From IMG/VR virus record IMGVR_UViG_3300020207_000025, positions 1 through 60,989 of that record: 60,989 nucleotides of DNA; one strand, 5' to 3'. Shown piece after piece: positions 20,267 to 29,353 of this stretch. A model generated the notes under the pieces. It saw only the letters and a program-made list of their open reading frames with translations. It ran no database searches and was not told where the DNA came from. Numbering within the stretch: the first letter of the stretch is position 1; every line of letters starts with the position of its first letter. Made by a program: the position numbers and the translations under genes. This stretch comes from a virus.

Positions 20267-21834
20267 TTTTTGAAGTAGTAATCCTCTAATAAGAGACAAT
20301 CCATCTCTGTTTTATCATACACCTTAAATGCATCTGAGTATCTTGATAAGATTGGTTTACCGTTTACGTTGAATGAAGTATTCAACAATACACCAATACC
20401 CGATTTCTTTTCAAACTCAGTCAATAAGTTATACAACCAAGGATTTTGTTCTTCAGTTACAGTTTGAACACGAGCAGTACCATCAACGTGAGTGATAGAA
20501 ACTAATTTTTCTCTCCACTCTTCTTTAACCGTTGGACAGAAACTCATCCATCTACTCTCACCCTCAAAGTCAAAGTACTTTTCAACATCCTCCAACTTAC
20601 AAACAGGTGCAAATGGTCTGTACCACTCTCTGTTTTTAACCTTAGCATTCAAAATATCTTTCATATCAGGATATGCTGGGTTACAAATGATACTACGGTT
20701 GCCCAACGCTCTCGGTCCGTGTTCTGAGGTACCTCTAACAACACCAACGATACTACCGTTAGCCAAGTCATCAGTCAATGTATCAATACTCAACTCACGA
20801 CCACGTCTTTCCTCAACGTGAGACATCAATGTATGTTTATCCAACACAGGTACACCCGCATATGTTACGTCAACAGCCTTCTCAGGTTTCATATGATTCA
20901 AAATCATACCTGTAGCAATACCACAGTCATTAGGGTTAGGTGGAACAAACACAGGACGGTCCAATATCTGTTGTAGTTTGGTGTTAAGAAGTATATTAAG
21001 AGCACACCCACCAACTGTAATCAACGGAATATTTGGATACTCATCCAAAAACGGTTGAGCCATCTCCATGAAAACATTCTCAAAAGCAATTTGTGATGTT
21101 TTGGCAACATCCCAAGATGTCTGTCCTGTCAATCGGTTATTAATATCAAAAACCAACCCCGTTTGTTCACCTAATTCACCTAAAAACTTGATATAGTTCA
21201 AACCATCAGGTTTTCTTCTATAGTAATTCTCAAAGTGTGGTAACCAATCTTCATTTACCTCACCATAAGAACATAATCCCATGATTTTTCCTGAATAGAC
21301 TAAGTTACCAATATTCAATGCAGGTTCCTTACGGATATCACCCAAGTAATCACCGAATGACATATAAGGGAAACCTAAATCTAAATTATATTTGTCCAAT
21401 AACGTAATTGTTTCCCTATCAGAAGCGTGATATACATTGAAGAAACCATCATTACCTCCTCCATCAAAAGAGATAATCAAAGCTTCATCGTAATCAGTTT
21501 GATATAGACCACAAGCCGCGTGACTCAAATGGTGAAGACAGTTAATGTGTTCTTTAGCAGGAATAAGTTTCTCATAGTGAACTTTAGTTCCACCTTCCAA
21601 AGTATCTGAGTTTAAGTAGTAACACTTATCATACTCAGAAATTCCATATTCATCTTCAATAAATTTTAAGATATGTTTAAGTAGATAAGGTCTTGTATAT
21701 GAAACCAAATACTGTGCATAACCCGCATTCTTTTCACTTAAAAATCTTTCTACTTCAATTACTGTAATTAATTCTCCATTCTCCTCAACCGCTACCGCTG
21801 CGTTGTGGGAACCATAAAACGCTATATTCGCCAT
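20263..21834 (-). CDS. Carbamoyltransferase, NodU/CmcH/TobZ family
   Basis: A 523-aa protein with both family domains. The N-terminal Kae1/YgjD-like part has HHLSHAACG (101-109, metal-binding His pair), SFDGGGNDG (122-130) and GKIMGLCSYGE. The C-terminal YrdC-like part has SEHGPRALGNRSI, VDGTARVQTV and GVLLNTSFNVNGKPI. These enzymes make carbamoyl-AMP from carbamoyl phosphate and ATP and transfer the carbamoyl group to a hydroxyl, usually of a sugar or antibiotic. Key motifs all look intact. Length is slightly below the usual 550-600. The ATG at 21834 overlaps the upstream stop as TAATG. In this operon it probably carbamoylates a glycan on the virion or host surface. NodU-like enzymes are known from other marine phages. 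Confidence 0.9.
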   Translation of the reverse strand: MANIAFYGSHNAAVAVEENGELITVIEVERFLSEKNAGYAQYLVSYTRPYLLKHILKFIEDEYGISEYDKCYYLNSDTLEGGTKVHYEKLIPAKEHINCLHHLSHAACGLYQTDYDEALIISFDGGGNDGFFNVYHASDRETITLLDKYNLDLGFPYMSFGDYLGDIRKEPALNIGNLVYSGKIMGLCSYGEVNEDWLPHFENYYRRKPDGLNYIKFLGELGEQTGLVFDINNRLTGQTSWDVAKTSQIAFENVFMEMAQPFLDEYPNIPLITVGGCALNILLNTKLQQILDRPVFVPPNPNDCGIATGMILNHMKPEKAVDVTYAGVPVLDKHTLMSHVEERRGRELSIDTLTDDLANGSIVGVVRGTSEHGPRALGNRSIICNPAYPDMKDILNAKVKNREWYRPFAPVCKLEDVEKYFDFEGESRWMSFCPTVKEEWREKLVSITHVDGTARVQTVTEEQNPWLYNLLTEFEKKSGIGVLLNTSFNVNGKPILSRYSDAFKVYDKTEMDCLLLEDYYFKK

Positions 21835-23102
21835 TATAATGTACCTGTTAGTCTATCACACCATCCTTTTGAAGTTGAATACGGCCAAACAACCCAATAA
21901 GCTGGTTTTTCAGTTATGTTAAATTGTCTCCAAACTTTACAATACCCATCAGGGTCATTCATCATTCGGTCAATCTCTGCTTTGTCAGCATCCTTTCTGT
22001 AAATAGTGTTATCTTCCTTATCGTGGAACGCAACAACCCAATATTCATAATCTTTTTCAGGTACTTGGTCGTAACCGACATCAATACAGTGTTTATAGAT
22101 GGTAGCAAAACTTTCCAACCACTCTTCTTTAGTCTCAAATGAATCAATACCAGGGTTAGGTGGATAGTTCTTATCCAAAGTGTATTGTTGTACACCTCTT
22201 TTACTAAATTTCAATCCTGAGAATTCTTCATATTCTTCCAAAGACCTTACAGGACCAAAACCATATTTACCTTCGTGACCTTCTTGAGATTCACCGTCCA
22301 TACCAAACAACTTTCTGTTTGTTAGGTGTGATGTGTTGTTTTTACTTACCCAATCTTTGTCATCATCCCATTGTTTTGTTCTACCTTTACGAGTGTATTC
22401 GTGCCAAATCAAGACTTTGTGTGGGTGGAACATATCATAACCCCATGTGAACGCTCTTGCCGCGATTGAAATCTCCTCACCGTGGAAATAGTATTCAGGG
22501 TTGTGTTGTACCTCTTCACTGAATTCACCCAAAGTGAAACAGAAGTGTGCCGAGTAGAATCTCGCAGGAACAGGTGTGTCTAATTCTCTCCAACCTGGAA
22601 TAGTTTCAGGTAAAAAGAATACCGCTCCTTCAGGAATGAATCGGTCAAAGACCATTCTCCATGGTTCCTGAACTCTTGCGCCAGGGTCATTTTCAGGGTC
22701 AAATGATGATACATAACCCGTCAATAAAGGCTTTGGAATACCCATACCTTGAAGTTGTTTTACCATCGCAATCATCTCAACATCCCAATCCTTAGCGAAT
22801 CTCATGTGTGAGTCAATCTGTAAGGTATACATCTCACCACCATACATTTGTTGAATCTGATGTCTTGCCCAACATGCCCCTTTAGATTCTTCATAAGGAA
22901 CATCTAAAATGCGGAATCTTTCATCATCACGGTACTTATCCAAATTATCAAATCCATCCTCAGGATGGTATTGTCTACAAATCCCTAATATAACATTTTG
23001 GGGACGTTTTGCGTTTTTTAACATATCTTCAATAGTATTGACCAACTCAGGGTCACGATATGACGCAATCTGTACGAAAATTTTCTGTGCTCTTCTTGCC
23101 AT
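21834..23102 (-). CDS. GlcNAc-transferase-like glycosyltransferase (Skp1-GnT type)
   Basis: A 422-aa GT-A enzyme. IFVQIASYRDPELVNTIEDM at 8-27 is the opening motif of the UDP-GlcNAc-dependent group that includes the Skp1 hydroxyproline GlcNAc-transferase. VILGICRQYH and ACWARHQIQQMYGGE follow. LQIDSHMRF (95-102) is the D-S-H form of the metal-binding DXD motif, and YFHGEEISIAARAFTWGYD with WHEYTR completes the acceptor side. It is the first gene of the modification operon, with a 63-nt divergent gap to the plus-strand 57-aa gene. In eukaryotes this group acts on protein; here a protein acceptor such as the Thr/Pro-rich tracts is possible but unproven. Confidence 0.75.
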   Translation of the reverse strand: MARRAQKIFVQIASYRDPELVNTIEDMLKNAKRPQNVILGICRQYHPEDGFDNLDKYRDDERFRILDVPYEESKGACWARHQIQQMYGGEMYTLQIDSHMRFAKDWDVEMIAMVKQLQGMGIPKPLLTGYVSSFDPENDPGARVQEPWRMVFDRFIPEGAVFFLPETIPGWRELDTPVPARFYSAHFCFTLGEFSEEVQHNPEYYFHGEEISIAARAFTWGYDMFHPHKVLIWHEYTRKGRTKQWDDDKDWVSKNNTSHLTNRKLFGMDGESQEGHEGKYGFGPVRSLEEYEEFSGLKFSKRGVQQYTLDKNYPPNPGIDSFETKEEWLESFATIYKHCIDVGYDQVPEKDYEYWVVAFHDKEDNTIYRKDADKAEIDRMMNDPDGYCKVWRQFNITEKPAYWVVWPYSTSKGWCDRLTGTL

Positions 23103-23154
23103 AATTTTTAATGTTTGTATTAAGAATAATCAAGAATTATTTAAGATAAAGGGA

Positions 23155-23162
23155 TATTTATA
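23155..23162 (+). promoter_or_regulatory. TATTTATA element of the plus-strand gene
   Basis: TATTTATA on the plus strand lies 3 nt before the ATG of the 57-aa gene, in the same orientation relative to its gene as the minus-strand copies. Read on the minus strand it is TATAAATA, the T4 late-promoter consensus, 53 nt before the glycosyltransferase operon, so it could serve either direction. Confidence 0.45.
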
Positions 23163-23165
23163 GAT

Positions 23166-23339
23166 ATGAAACTACTTAAAACAATAAAAAGATTAGTTAA
23201 AGAGTCAGAAGAAAACTTGGACCAAGCTATACAAAATAGTGCAACTCCAAAAGAAGTTAAGGCTCTTGAAGAAAGCTATACAGAATCGTTAAATCTACTT
23301 TCACTATACGAAAGTATTGAAAACGAAAAAGAGGACTAA
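23166..23339 (+). CDS. Small charged protein, only plus-strand gene
   Basis: 57 aa from ATG 23166 to TAA 23339, beginning MKLLKTIKRLVKESEENLD and ending IENEKED. The first 12 residues are basic and amphipathic; the rest is mostly acidic and probably helical. It is judged real because it has the same TATTTATA element just before its start, lies in an otherwise empty inter-operon region, and ends directly at a strong hairpin terminator. It diverges from the glycan operon and converges on the 980-aa fibre gene. No family is recognised. Confidence 0.6.
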   Translation: MKLLKTIKRLVKESEENLDQAIQNSATPKEVKALEESYTESLNLLSLYESIENEKED

Positions 23340-23357
23340 TTTCTTAATCCTCTTTTT
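23326..23357. terminator. Bidirectional terminator between convergent genes
   Basis: AAAAAGAGGA (23326-23335) pairs with TCCTCTTTTT (23348-23357) around a 12-nt loop, giving a U-run after the stem on both strands. It serves the plus-strand 57-aa gene and the minus-strand 980-aa fibre gene, whose stop is at 23391. Confidence 0.8.
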
Positions 23358-23390
23358 GTCATTCTTTATATTTTATTGGGTTTCTTTTCT

Positions 23391-26333
23391 CTAATATTCA
23401 ACCGTAATCTTTTCAATATCTTTTCTTTCCGCTTGGATGAAGTAGTAACAGTCAATCTTGTTACTGAATAGGTTTCCATTTCCAATGTAAACTACGTTGT
23501 CTTCAATCTTCTTAACATATAAGTTTTGGTGTGAACCTACAGAAGTTAATTGAACAGTAATACTATCAGGGTCAACTAAATCTCTCCAGTACTCAGGGAG
23601 TTCAATTTCTTTGTCATTCAATTGTCTACCTCTAACATAAACACCGTGTTCAGGTCCCTCAAGGTTACCATGCTTCAACCTCATTCCCTGTTCTTGCTTT
23701 TCAGGGTTAGGGTGTGGAATATCGAAGGCTTTTGATATGGCGGTTAAGTTACCTTGAGCATCAACTCTAAATACCGAAGCTTGACCTTGGTCATAACCTT
23801 CAACTAAATTAGGTGCTCCACCGTTAGCAAATAACTCCAACACATTTTGATATGCGTCTGTCGCTTCCATGAATACTCTCGTAGTCGTATTACTTGTCGT
23901 CGTAGACCTATAGAATTTAGCATCTTCAGTACCAGTCGCTCTAAATTGTAAATCACTACCACTTTGGTTCAATGTTCTTGTACCACTCAATGTACCATCA
24001 GCAGAATAGATAGTTAGGTCGTCATTGAACCCTGAAAGGTTAATATTCGCCTTAGTAAGTTTTCTTTGAACGTTAGAAGTGTCAACCACTGCGAAGTAAT
24101 CACCATCTCCATTAGATGTTGAAGTTGTCAATTCTGAAAGGTCAACAGCCACGGTTATATTACCACTCGTAGTAATCGGTGAATTTGTAACGTCAATCAA
24201 AGCACCTGCGGTAATACCTACAGATGTTACAGTACCTTGATTATTAGTGAACGGTAAGGCTGCTACCGTATATTTCTTAACATTGTTAGAGGCGTCACTA
24301 ACAGGAATATACATTGATGTAGTTATATCACCCGTACCAGTCCCTGCTGCGTATATGTAGTTGTCTGTTCCCGCGTAGTCAAGTGCGATGTCGTTCGCAT
24401 TTACTTGAATACCTGTACCTGCACCTACATTAAGAGTTACCGAACTACCTAATGATACCGAACCACCATTTGCCAAACCATTACCCGCTGTTACGGTAAC
24501 CGATGAGTTAGCTAATGAACTATTTGGAACATTTGAAAGACCTAAGGCTATTGTACCTGATGAAGTAATAGGTGAACCTGAATCAACATCAATACCGTCC
24601 GAACCTGAAATCGCCACCGAAGTAACGGTTCCTGAAGTATTTGTAAATGGTAAGTCAGAAACAAGACCTTTCTTAACGTTATTGTCAGTTGCATCGTGAT
24701 AAATAATAGTATCACTCGTAGAAATTGAAGTTCCTTCTAAGTTTGTGGCTGAATCAATGAAGTTGTCAGTACCTGCGTAATCCAAAGATAAAGTTCTGTT
24801 TGATGCTATTGTACCACCACCAGATAAACCTGTTCCCGCAGAAATACTAACACTGTCATGGTCCACATTTCTTGAACTTGATGTATCTAAAGAGATATCA
24901 TTAGCACCAACACTGATACCACCACCAACAGCAGCACCTACATTCAGAGTAACCGAACCTGAGGTACCACCACCAGTTAAACCATTACCTGCCGTGACCG
25001 CAGTGATATCACCCACATTAATTGAACCACCTAACGAAATAGCACTACCATTAATAGTTATAGATGAATTTGATAAGGCTGAGTTAGGAATTGAAGACCA
25101 AAAACCTGTAATATCTTGTGCAGATGAACCATCGTTCAACTCTAATGAAAGTGTACCACTTGTAAATGTACCACCAGTCACATAAGTATTAACTGAACCT
25201 GCAACTATCAAGTCTATAGTATCTGTAGTTGAATTACCTGCGATGGTAACTGAACTATCAGATGATGTGAAATTCAACGTACCACCTAACGGTACCACAG
25301 GGTCTGAACCTGAAGGTGCATTAACAGTAAATGATGAATTCGCCAATTTAGCGTTGGTTACATTTCCATCAGTAATTTTTGTCGTAGTAACTGCGTTTGT
25401 AGCTAATTCAGTTGAACCAACCGCACCTGAGACGATTGACGCATTCAGTGTGAAGTTGGCTGAACCATCAAACGATACGTTACCTGATAAGTCCGTACCT
25501 AATGTTAGTGTCCTTGAATTTGCCCAAGTATCGGCTGATGAGGCAGTACCATTAACATCACCTGTTAAATCACCAACAAACGCTGTTGACGTAACCGAAC
25601 TTAACCCACCTAAAGTTGTTGAAGAACTACCCAAACTAATTGAAGTGGTACCCACAGTTACTGATGAGTTTGCCAATGAACTATTTGGAATATTAGAAAG
25701 ACCTAAAGTTATACTACCACTTGTTGTGATTGGTGAGCCTGCATCTACATCAATACCGTCAGTACCTGTAATACCTACAGAAGTAACTGTACCACTATTG
25801 TTCGAGAATGGTAAGTCAGAAACAAATCCTTTCTTAACATTATTGTCAGTGGCGTCATGATAAACAATCGTATCACCTGCCGCGATTGAAGTACCTTCTA
25901 AGTTAGTAGCAGAATCAATGAAGTTATTAGTACCTGCGTAATCAATAGACACACTATCAGCAGCAACACTAATACCCGTCCCAGCACCTACATTGAGTGT
26001 TACAGAGCCCGAAGTACCTCCACCTGTTAAACCGTTACCGGCAGAAACACCAGTGATGTCACCAACATTAATTGAACCACCTAATGAAACCGCGGTACCA
26101 TTAATAGTGATTGATGAATTGTCCAATGATGCGTTTGGAATAGTAGAGAAAGATAGTGCACCTGAACCATTTGTTAATAATACAGTATTCGCAGACCCAT
26201 CAGACGTTGGGAAGGTATATGATTGATTGAATTGAATCACACCTCCCGTTGAAATACTCATCTGAGTGGTTGCGTTTGTTTTCAGGAGTAAACCTGAAGT
26301 ACTACTATAATTAACACCGTTTAATGTTGCCAT
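23391..26333 (-). CDS. Tail fibre-like protein with conserved C-terminal module
   Basis: A 980-aa Ser/Thr/Gly/Asn-rich beta-fibre. Repeated segments include SITINGTAVSLGGSINVGDI, AGNGLTGGGTSGSVTLNVGA and VTSVGITG. Two blocks of about 300 residues are internal duplications, visible in DNA as the similar stretches 24650-24990 and 25795-26050. The C-terminal 130 residues (KAFDIPHPNPEK, LKHGNLEGPEHGVYVRGRQL, ELPEYWRDLV, then LYVKKIEDNVVYIGN) match a module I know from T4-like marine phage fibre proteins, which may cap or chaperone the trimer. It shares repeat motifs with the 956-aa neighbour. It is the last gene of the fibre block and ends at the bidirectional terminator. Role: receptor contact or fibre shaft. 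Confidence 0.7.
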   Translation of the reverse strand: MATLNGVNYSSTSGLLLKTNATTQMSISTGGVIQFNQSYTFPTSDGSANTVLLTNGSGALSFSTIPNASLDNSSITINGTAVSLGGSINVGDITGVSAGNGLTGGGTSGSVTLNVGAGTGISVAADSVSIDYAGTNNFIDSATNLEGTSIAAGDTIVYHDATDNNVKKGFVSDLPFSNNSGTVTSVGITGTDGIDVDAGSPITTSGSITLGLSNIPNSSLANSSVTVGTTSISLGSSSTTLGGLSSVTSTAFVGDLTGDVNGTASSADTWANSRTLTLGTDLSGNVSFDGSANFTLNASIVSGAVGSTELATNAVTTTKITDGNVTNAKLANSSFTVNAPSGSDPVVPLGGTLNFTSSDSSVTIAGNSTTDTIDLIVAGSVNTYVTGGTFTSGTLSLELNDGSSAQDITGFWSSIPNSALSNSSITINGSAISLGGSINVGDITAVTAGNGLTGGGTSGSVTLNVGAAVGGGISVGANDISLDTSSSRNVDHDSVSISAGTGLSGGGTIASNRTLSLDYAGTDNFIDSATNLEGTSISTSDTIIYHDATDNNVKKGLVSDLPFTNTSGTVTSVAISGSDGIDVDSGSPITSSGTIALGLSNVPNSSLANSSVTVTAGNGLANGGSVSLGSSVTLNVGAGTGIQVNANDIALDYAGTDNYIYAAGTGTGDITTSMYIPVSDASNNVKKYTVAALPFTNNQGTVTSVGITAGALIDVTNSPITTSGNITVAVDLSELTTSTSNGDGDYFAVVDTSNVQRKLTKANINLSGFNDDLTIYSADGTLSGTRTLNQSGSDLQFRATGTEDAKFYRSTTTSNTTTRVFMEATDAYQNVLELFANGGAPNLVEGYDQGQASVFRVDAQGNLTAISKAFDIPHPNPEKQEQGMRLKHGNLEGPEHGVYVRGRQLNDKEIELPEYWRDLVDPDSITVQLTSVGSHQNLYVKKIEDNVVYIGNGNLFSNKIDCYYFIQAERKDIEKITVEY

Positions 26334-26369
26334 TTTATATTGTTCTTTCTCTTTTTATTTTTTGGCTAT

Positions 26370-26389
26370 GGGGGAGGGTTAACTCCCCC
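26370..26389 (-). other. GC-rich hairpin in the leader of the 980-aa fibre gene
   Basis: GGGGGAG (26370-26376) pairs with CTCCCCC (26383-26389) around a 6-nt loop in very AT-rich DNA, about 37-56 nt before the fibre ATG. No U-run follows on either strand, so it is not a standard terminator. It may be an RNA stability element or processing site. Confidence 0.5.
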
Positions 26390-26402
26390 AATCATATCTA
26401 AT

Positions 26403-26410
26403 GATAAATA
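26403..26410 (-). promoter_or_regulatory. TATTTATC variant of upstream element
   Basis: The sense-strand GTATTTATC lies 69 nt before the 980-aa fibre ATG and just upstream of the GC-rich hairpin, so the hairpin would be in the transcript leader if this is a promoter. Confidence 0.35.
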
Positions 26411-26437
26411 CTTTTCAAATAATTTATAGTGTATAAA

Positions 26438-29308
26438 TTAGATTACTTGTACCCATCCGAATGATTTATTAATGTACACACCTTCGTCACCGTCAGTTTG
26501 ATATACCATCAAACCTGTTGCTGGTGAACCGATTGCACTTCTCTGAGCTTCTGTCATCCTTGGGAATAAGAAACCTTTCGTTGTTGAAGCAACCTCTAAG
26601 ACTGCTGTAGCATCAGGTGCAGCTACCCCAACACCGACAGCACTTTGTGAATTATCAACTGAAAGTACTGTACCATCTACTGTAAAGTCACCACCTGAGA
26701 ACGCTAATGAATTACCACTCTGAGTAACTGTTCTGTTACCTGATAAAGTACCATTAGTGTTGAAGATGTTCGTGTTTACAGAAGCACCTACTGTAATATC
26801 AATAGTATTTGAACCAGTACCATTGATTGTTACAGAAGAATCCGAAGACGAGAATGTTAATGTGTCTGAGTTAGAACCAGCCACTGGGTCTGTACCTGTA
26901 GGTACGTCAATTGTCTTGAAGATATTCTGTGAAGAACCTAAATCAGTGTTAGCGATTGTAAAGTTAGGGTAAGTTCCCGTTGCCGAGATACCTGAACCAC
27001 TTGTCAATACAACTGTTTTATCATACAAGTTAGTTGAACCTTCTGATACGTCATCAGTATCAAGAACAACAACACCTGTTTGACCGTTTACCGATTCAAC
27101 AGCATCTTCACTATCGATTTTCTGCCATACAGAACCATCGTATAATACTAAGTCACCAACCGAGAAAGTGATTGAACCACTACCCAAATCTTGAGTACCA
27201 GCAACACTTGTACGGTAAGTATCACCCGCATTACCTGAACCATCAGCTAATGTTGGAGTGTTAGTATTTGCATTCCATGCTCCTTTGTATTCAAATACTG
27301 AAGATGGTAATTGAGATGTTGGTACTTTACCGTTAGCATCAAGAGAAGCGTAACCGTTATTTGCACCTTTTTCTGATTTGAACTGTACTGTAGCAGTATC
27401 AAGATTAACTGTCATTGTATCAGTGTTAGTACCAACAAAGTCAATACCTGAACCACCGACAAAGTTCATAGTATCACCCAAACTAATTGTTTGGTTAACA
27501 CCTGAATCACCTGCCAAGATAATAGCTGAATTCGTCAATGAACCATTACCAATGTTAGTAATCGTATTGTCCGAACCTGAGATAGTTTTATTTGTTAATG
27601 TTTGAGAACCACTCAAAGTTGCAACTGTATTATCAATTGCGATTGTCACTGTACCTGCCGATTCAGTAGCATCAATACCTGTACTACCATCAAAAGTAAG
27701 TGTTTCACCTAAAGCAACTGGTGAAGTATTTGTACCATCACTTACAGTGAATGATGAATTCGCTAATTTAGCATTTGTTACGTTAGAATCAGCAATCTTA
27801 GCTGTTGTTACCGCCGAGTTAGCTAATTCTGTAGTACCTACTGAACCAGCTACGATACTCGCGTTCAATGTAACATCACCTGAACCATCAATTGACACAG
27901 AACCTGAAAGGTCAGTACCTAAAGAAAGTGTTCTTGCAGTTGCCCATGCAGATGCCGTATCAGCATTACCTGTAACATCACCCGTTAAGTCACCAGCAAA
28001 TGCAGTAGATGTAACCGAAGTTAAACCTGCTAATGTTGTAGATGAAGCACCTAAAGCAATTGCAGTTGTACCAACAGTAACTGAAGAATTAGCTAACGCT
28101 GAGTTAGGAATAGAAGTCCATAAACCTGTAACATCAAAGTCAGAACCATCATTCAATCCGATAGTTAAAGTACCACTTGAGAAAGTACCACCTGTTGAGT
28201 AAGTATCAACACCTGCACCTACAGTCAAATCAATTGTACCAGTACCTGAGTTACCTGTAATATCTACAGAGTTATCAGAAGAAGTGAAATTCAATGTACC
28301 ACCTAATGAAGTTACAGGGTCTGTACCTGCAGGAGCATTAAATGTAATAGTAGAACTTGCAAGTTTAGCGTTTGTTACGTTAGAGTCAGCAATCTTAGCT
28401 GTCGTTACAGCTGAATCTGCCAATTCTGCAGTATCAACAACACCAGCGTCAATCGAAGCAACCAAAGCAACGTTACCTGTACCATCAAAGTTAATACCTG
28501 ATGCAGTAATATCACCTGAGATTGAGAATGACCTTGCGTTTGCTAAAGCAGTTGCACTATCAGCATTACCTGTAACATTACCTGTCAAGTTACCTGAGAA
28601 TGCCGTAGATGAAACTGATGTTAAACCTGCCAATGTAGTTGATGAAGCACCTAAAGCAATTGCAGTAGTACCAATTGTTACATCGTCATTTACTAATGCC
28701 GTATTTGGAATAGAAGTCCAAATACCATTAATAGCAACTGTGTTACCATCGTTTCTTGTTAAGGTAGCCGTACCATTAGAGAATGTCGCACCTGTAACAA
28801 ATGTGTCGTCACCGTCAATACCGTTGATTACGATATCCGATTCCAAACCACCGTTTATACTTAATGTGATTGTACCGTTAGAGTACGAACCACTCGTAAT
28901 GAAAGGTAAATCAATTGGTGAAGAACCAATCGTACCTGTACCTGCCAATGCAATGTCCCATGCACTGTTGTATGTCACCGCCGTTACCGCTTGAACCGTT
29001 AAGTTAGAGGTATCTCCATCAACATCTGTTAAAGTAACAACGTTATTTGAAATTGAACCACCAACTAACACATCGCTGCGATAAGACACGACACCGTTTG
29101 CGTTAGTCGCCAAGATACGTCCATCCGAACCTGACGCCAACCCTCTTACTCTCAATGGAGTAGAAGTAGAACCAGAAATATCAACCAAGTTTGTTGGTGA
29201 TAAAACACCGAAACCGTGATTACCGTTTGCATCAATAACTTCTCTTTTTGAGCCATTCGTAGTAAACGTTAACGTATTTCCAGAACTGTAATTTAATCCG
29301 TTTGCCAT
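26438..29308 (-). CDS. Tail fibre-like protein, Bacteroidota-type C-terminus
   Basis: A 956-aa repetitive beta-fibre with units such as LVNDDVTIGTTAIALGASST, LAGLTSVSSTAFSGNLTGNV and VTTAKIADSNVTNAKLA, the last in three copies. Near 650-740 a less repetitive region reads YASLDANGKVPTSQLPSSVF and VVLDTDDVSEGSTNLYDKTV, segments I associate with phage tail fibres. The C-terminus TKGFLFPRMTEAQRSAIGSP with GLMVYQTDGDEGVYINKSFG is a tip motif very common in Bacteroidota surface and phage fibre proteins. No TATTTATA element occurs in its 45-nt upstream gap, so it probably shares a transcript with the 557-aa gene. Role: receptor-binding fibre. Confidence 0.7.
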   Translation of the reverse strand: MANGLNYSSGNTLTFTTNGSKREVIDANGNHGFGVLSPTNLVDISGSTSTPLRVRGLASGSDGRILATNANGVVSYRSDVLVGGSISNNVVTLTDVDGDTSNLTVQAVTAVTYNSAWDIALAGTGTIGSSPIDLPFITSGSYSNGTITLSINGGLESDIVINGIDGDDTFVTGATFSNGTATLTRNDGNTVAINGIWTSIPNTALVNDDVTIGTTAIALGASSTTLAGLTSVSSTAFSGNLTGNVTGNADSATALANARSFSISGDITASGINFDGTGNVALVASIDAGVVDTAELADSAVTTAKIADSNVTNAKLASSTITFNAPAGTDPVTSLGGTLNFTSSDNSVDITGNSGTGTIDLTVGAGVDTYSTGGTFSSGTLTIGLNDGSDFDVTGLWTSIPNSALANSSVTVGTTAIALGASSTTLAGLTSVTSTAFAGDLTGDVTGNADTASAWATARTLSLGTDLSGSVSIDGSGDVTLNASIVAGSVGTTELANSAVTTAKIADSNVTNAKLANSSFTVSDGTNTSPVALGETLTFDGSTGIDATESAGTVTIAIDNTVATLSGSQTLTNKTISGSDNTITNIGNGSLTNSAIILAGDSGVNQTISLGDTMNFVGGSGIDFVGTNTDTMTVNLDTATVQFKSEKGANNGYASLDANGKVPTSQLPSSVFEYKGAWNANTNTPTLADGSGNAGDTYRTSVAGTQDLGSGSITFSVGDLVLYDGSVWQKIDSEDAVESVNGQTGVVVLDTDDVSEGSTNLYDKTVVLTSGSGISATGTYPNFTIANTDLGSSQNIFKTIDVPTGTDPVAGSNSDTLTFSSSDSSVTINGTGSNTIDITVGASVNTNIFNTNGTLSGNRTVTQSGNSLAFSGGDFTVDGTVLSVDNSQSAVGVGVAAPDATAVLEVASTTKGFLFPRMTEAQRSAIGSPATGLMVYQTDGDEGVYINKSFGWVQVI

Positions 29309-29353
29309 TGTCTTAAATTTTTTGTTAGTTTATGTTTAATCCTTCAAAAAGGC

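Noticed and set aside
19388-20299. Upstream start of the HtrL-like gene at 20299
   Set aside because: The 11 extra residues overlap the carbamoyltransferase end. The ATG at 20266 gives the ATGA coupling seen elsewhere in the operon, and the family motif starts right after it.
26370-26389. Rho-independent terminator
   Set aside because: No U-run follows the stem on either strand.
24990-28994. Long plus-strand open frames opposite the fibre genes (for example 28284-28994, 236 codons)
   Set aside because: The minus-strand fibres contain recognisable repeats and C-terminal modules. The plus frames consist of biased Val/Pro/Ala/Glu sequence expected from the complement.
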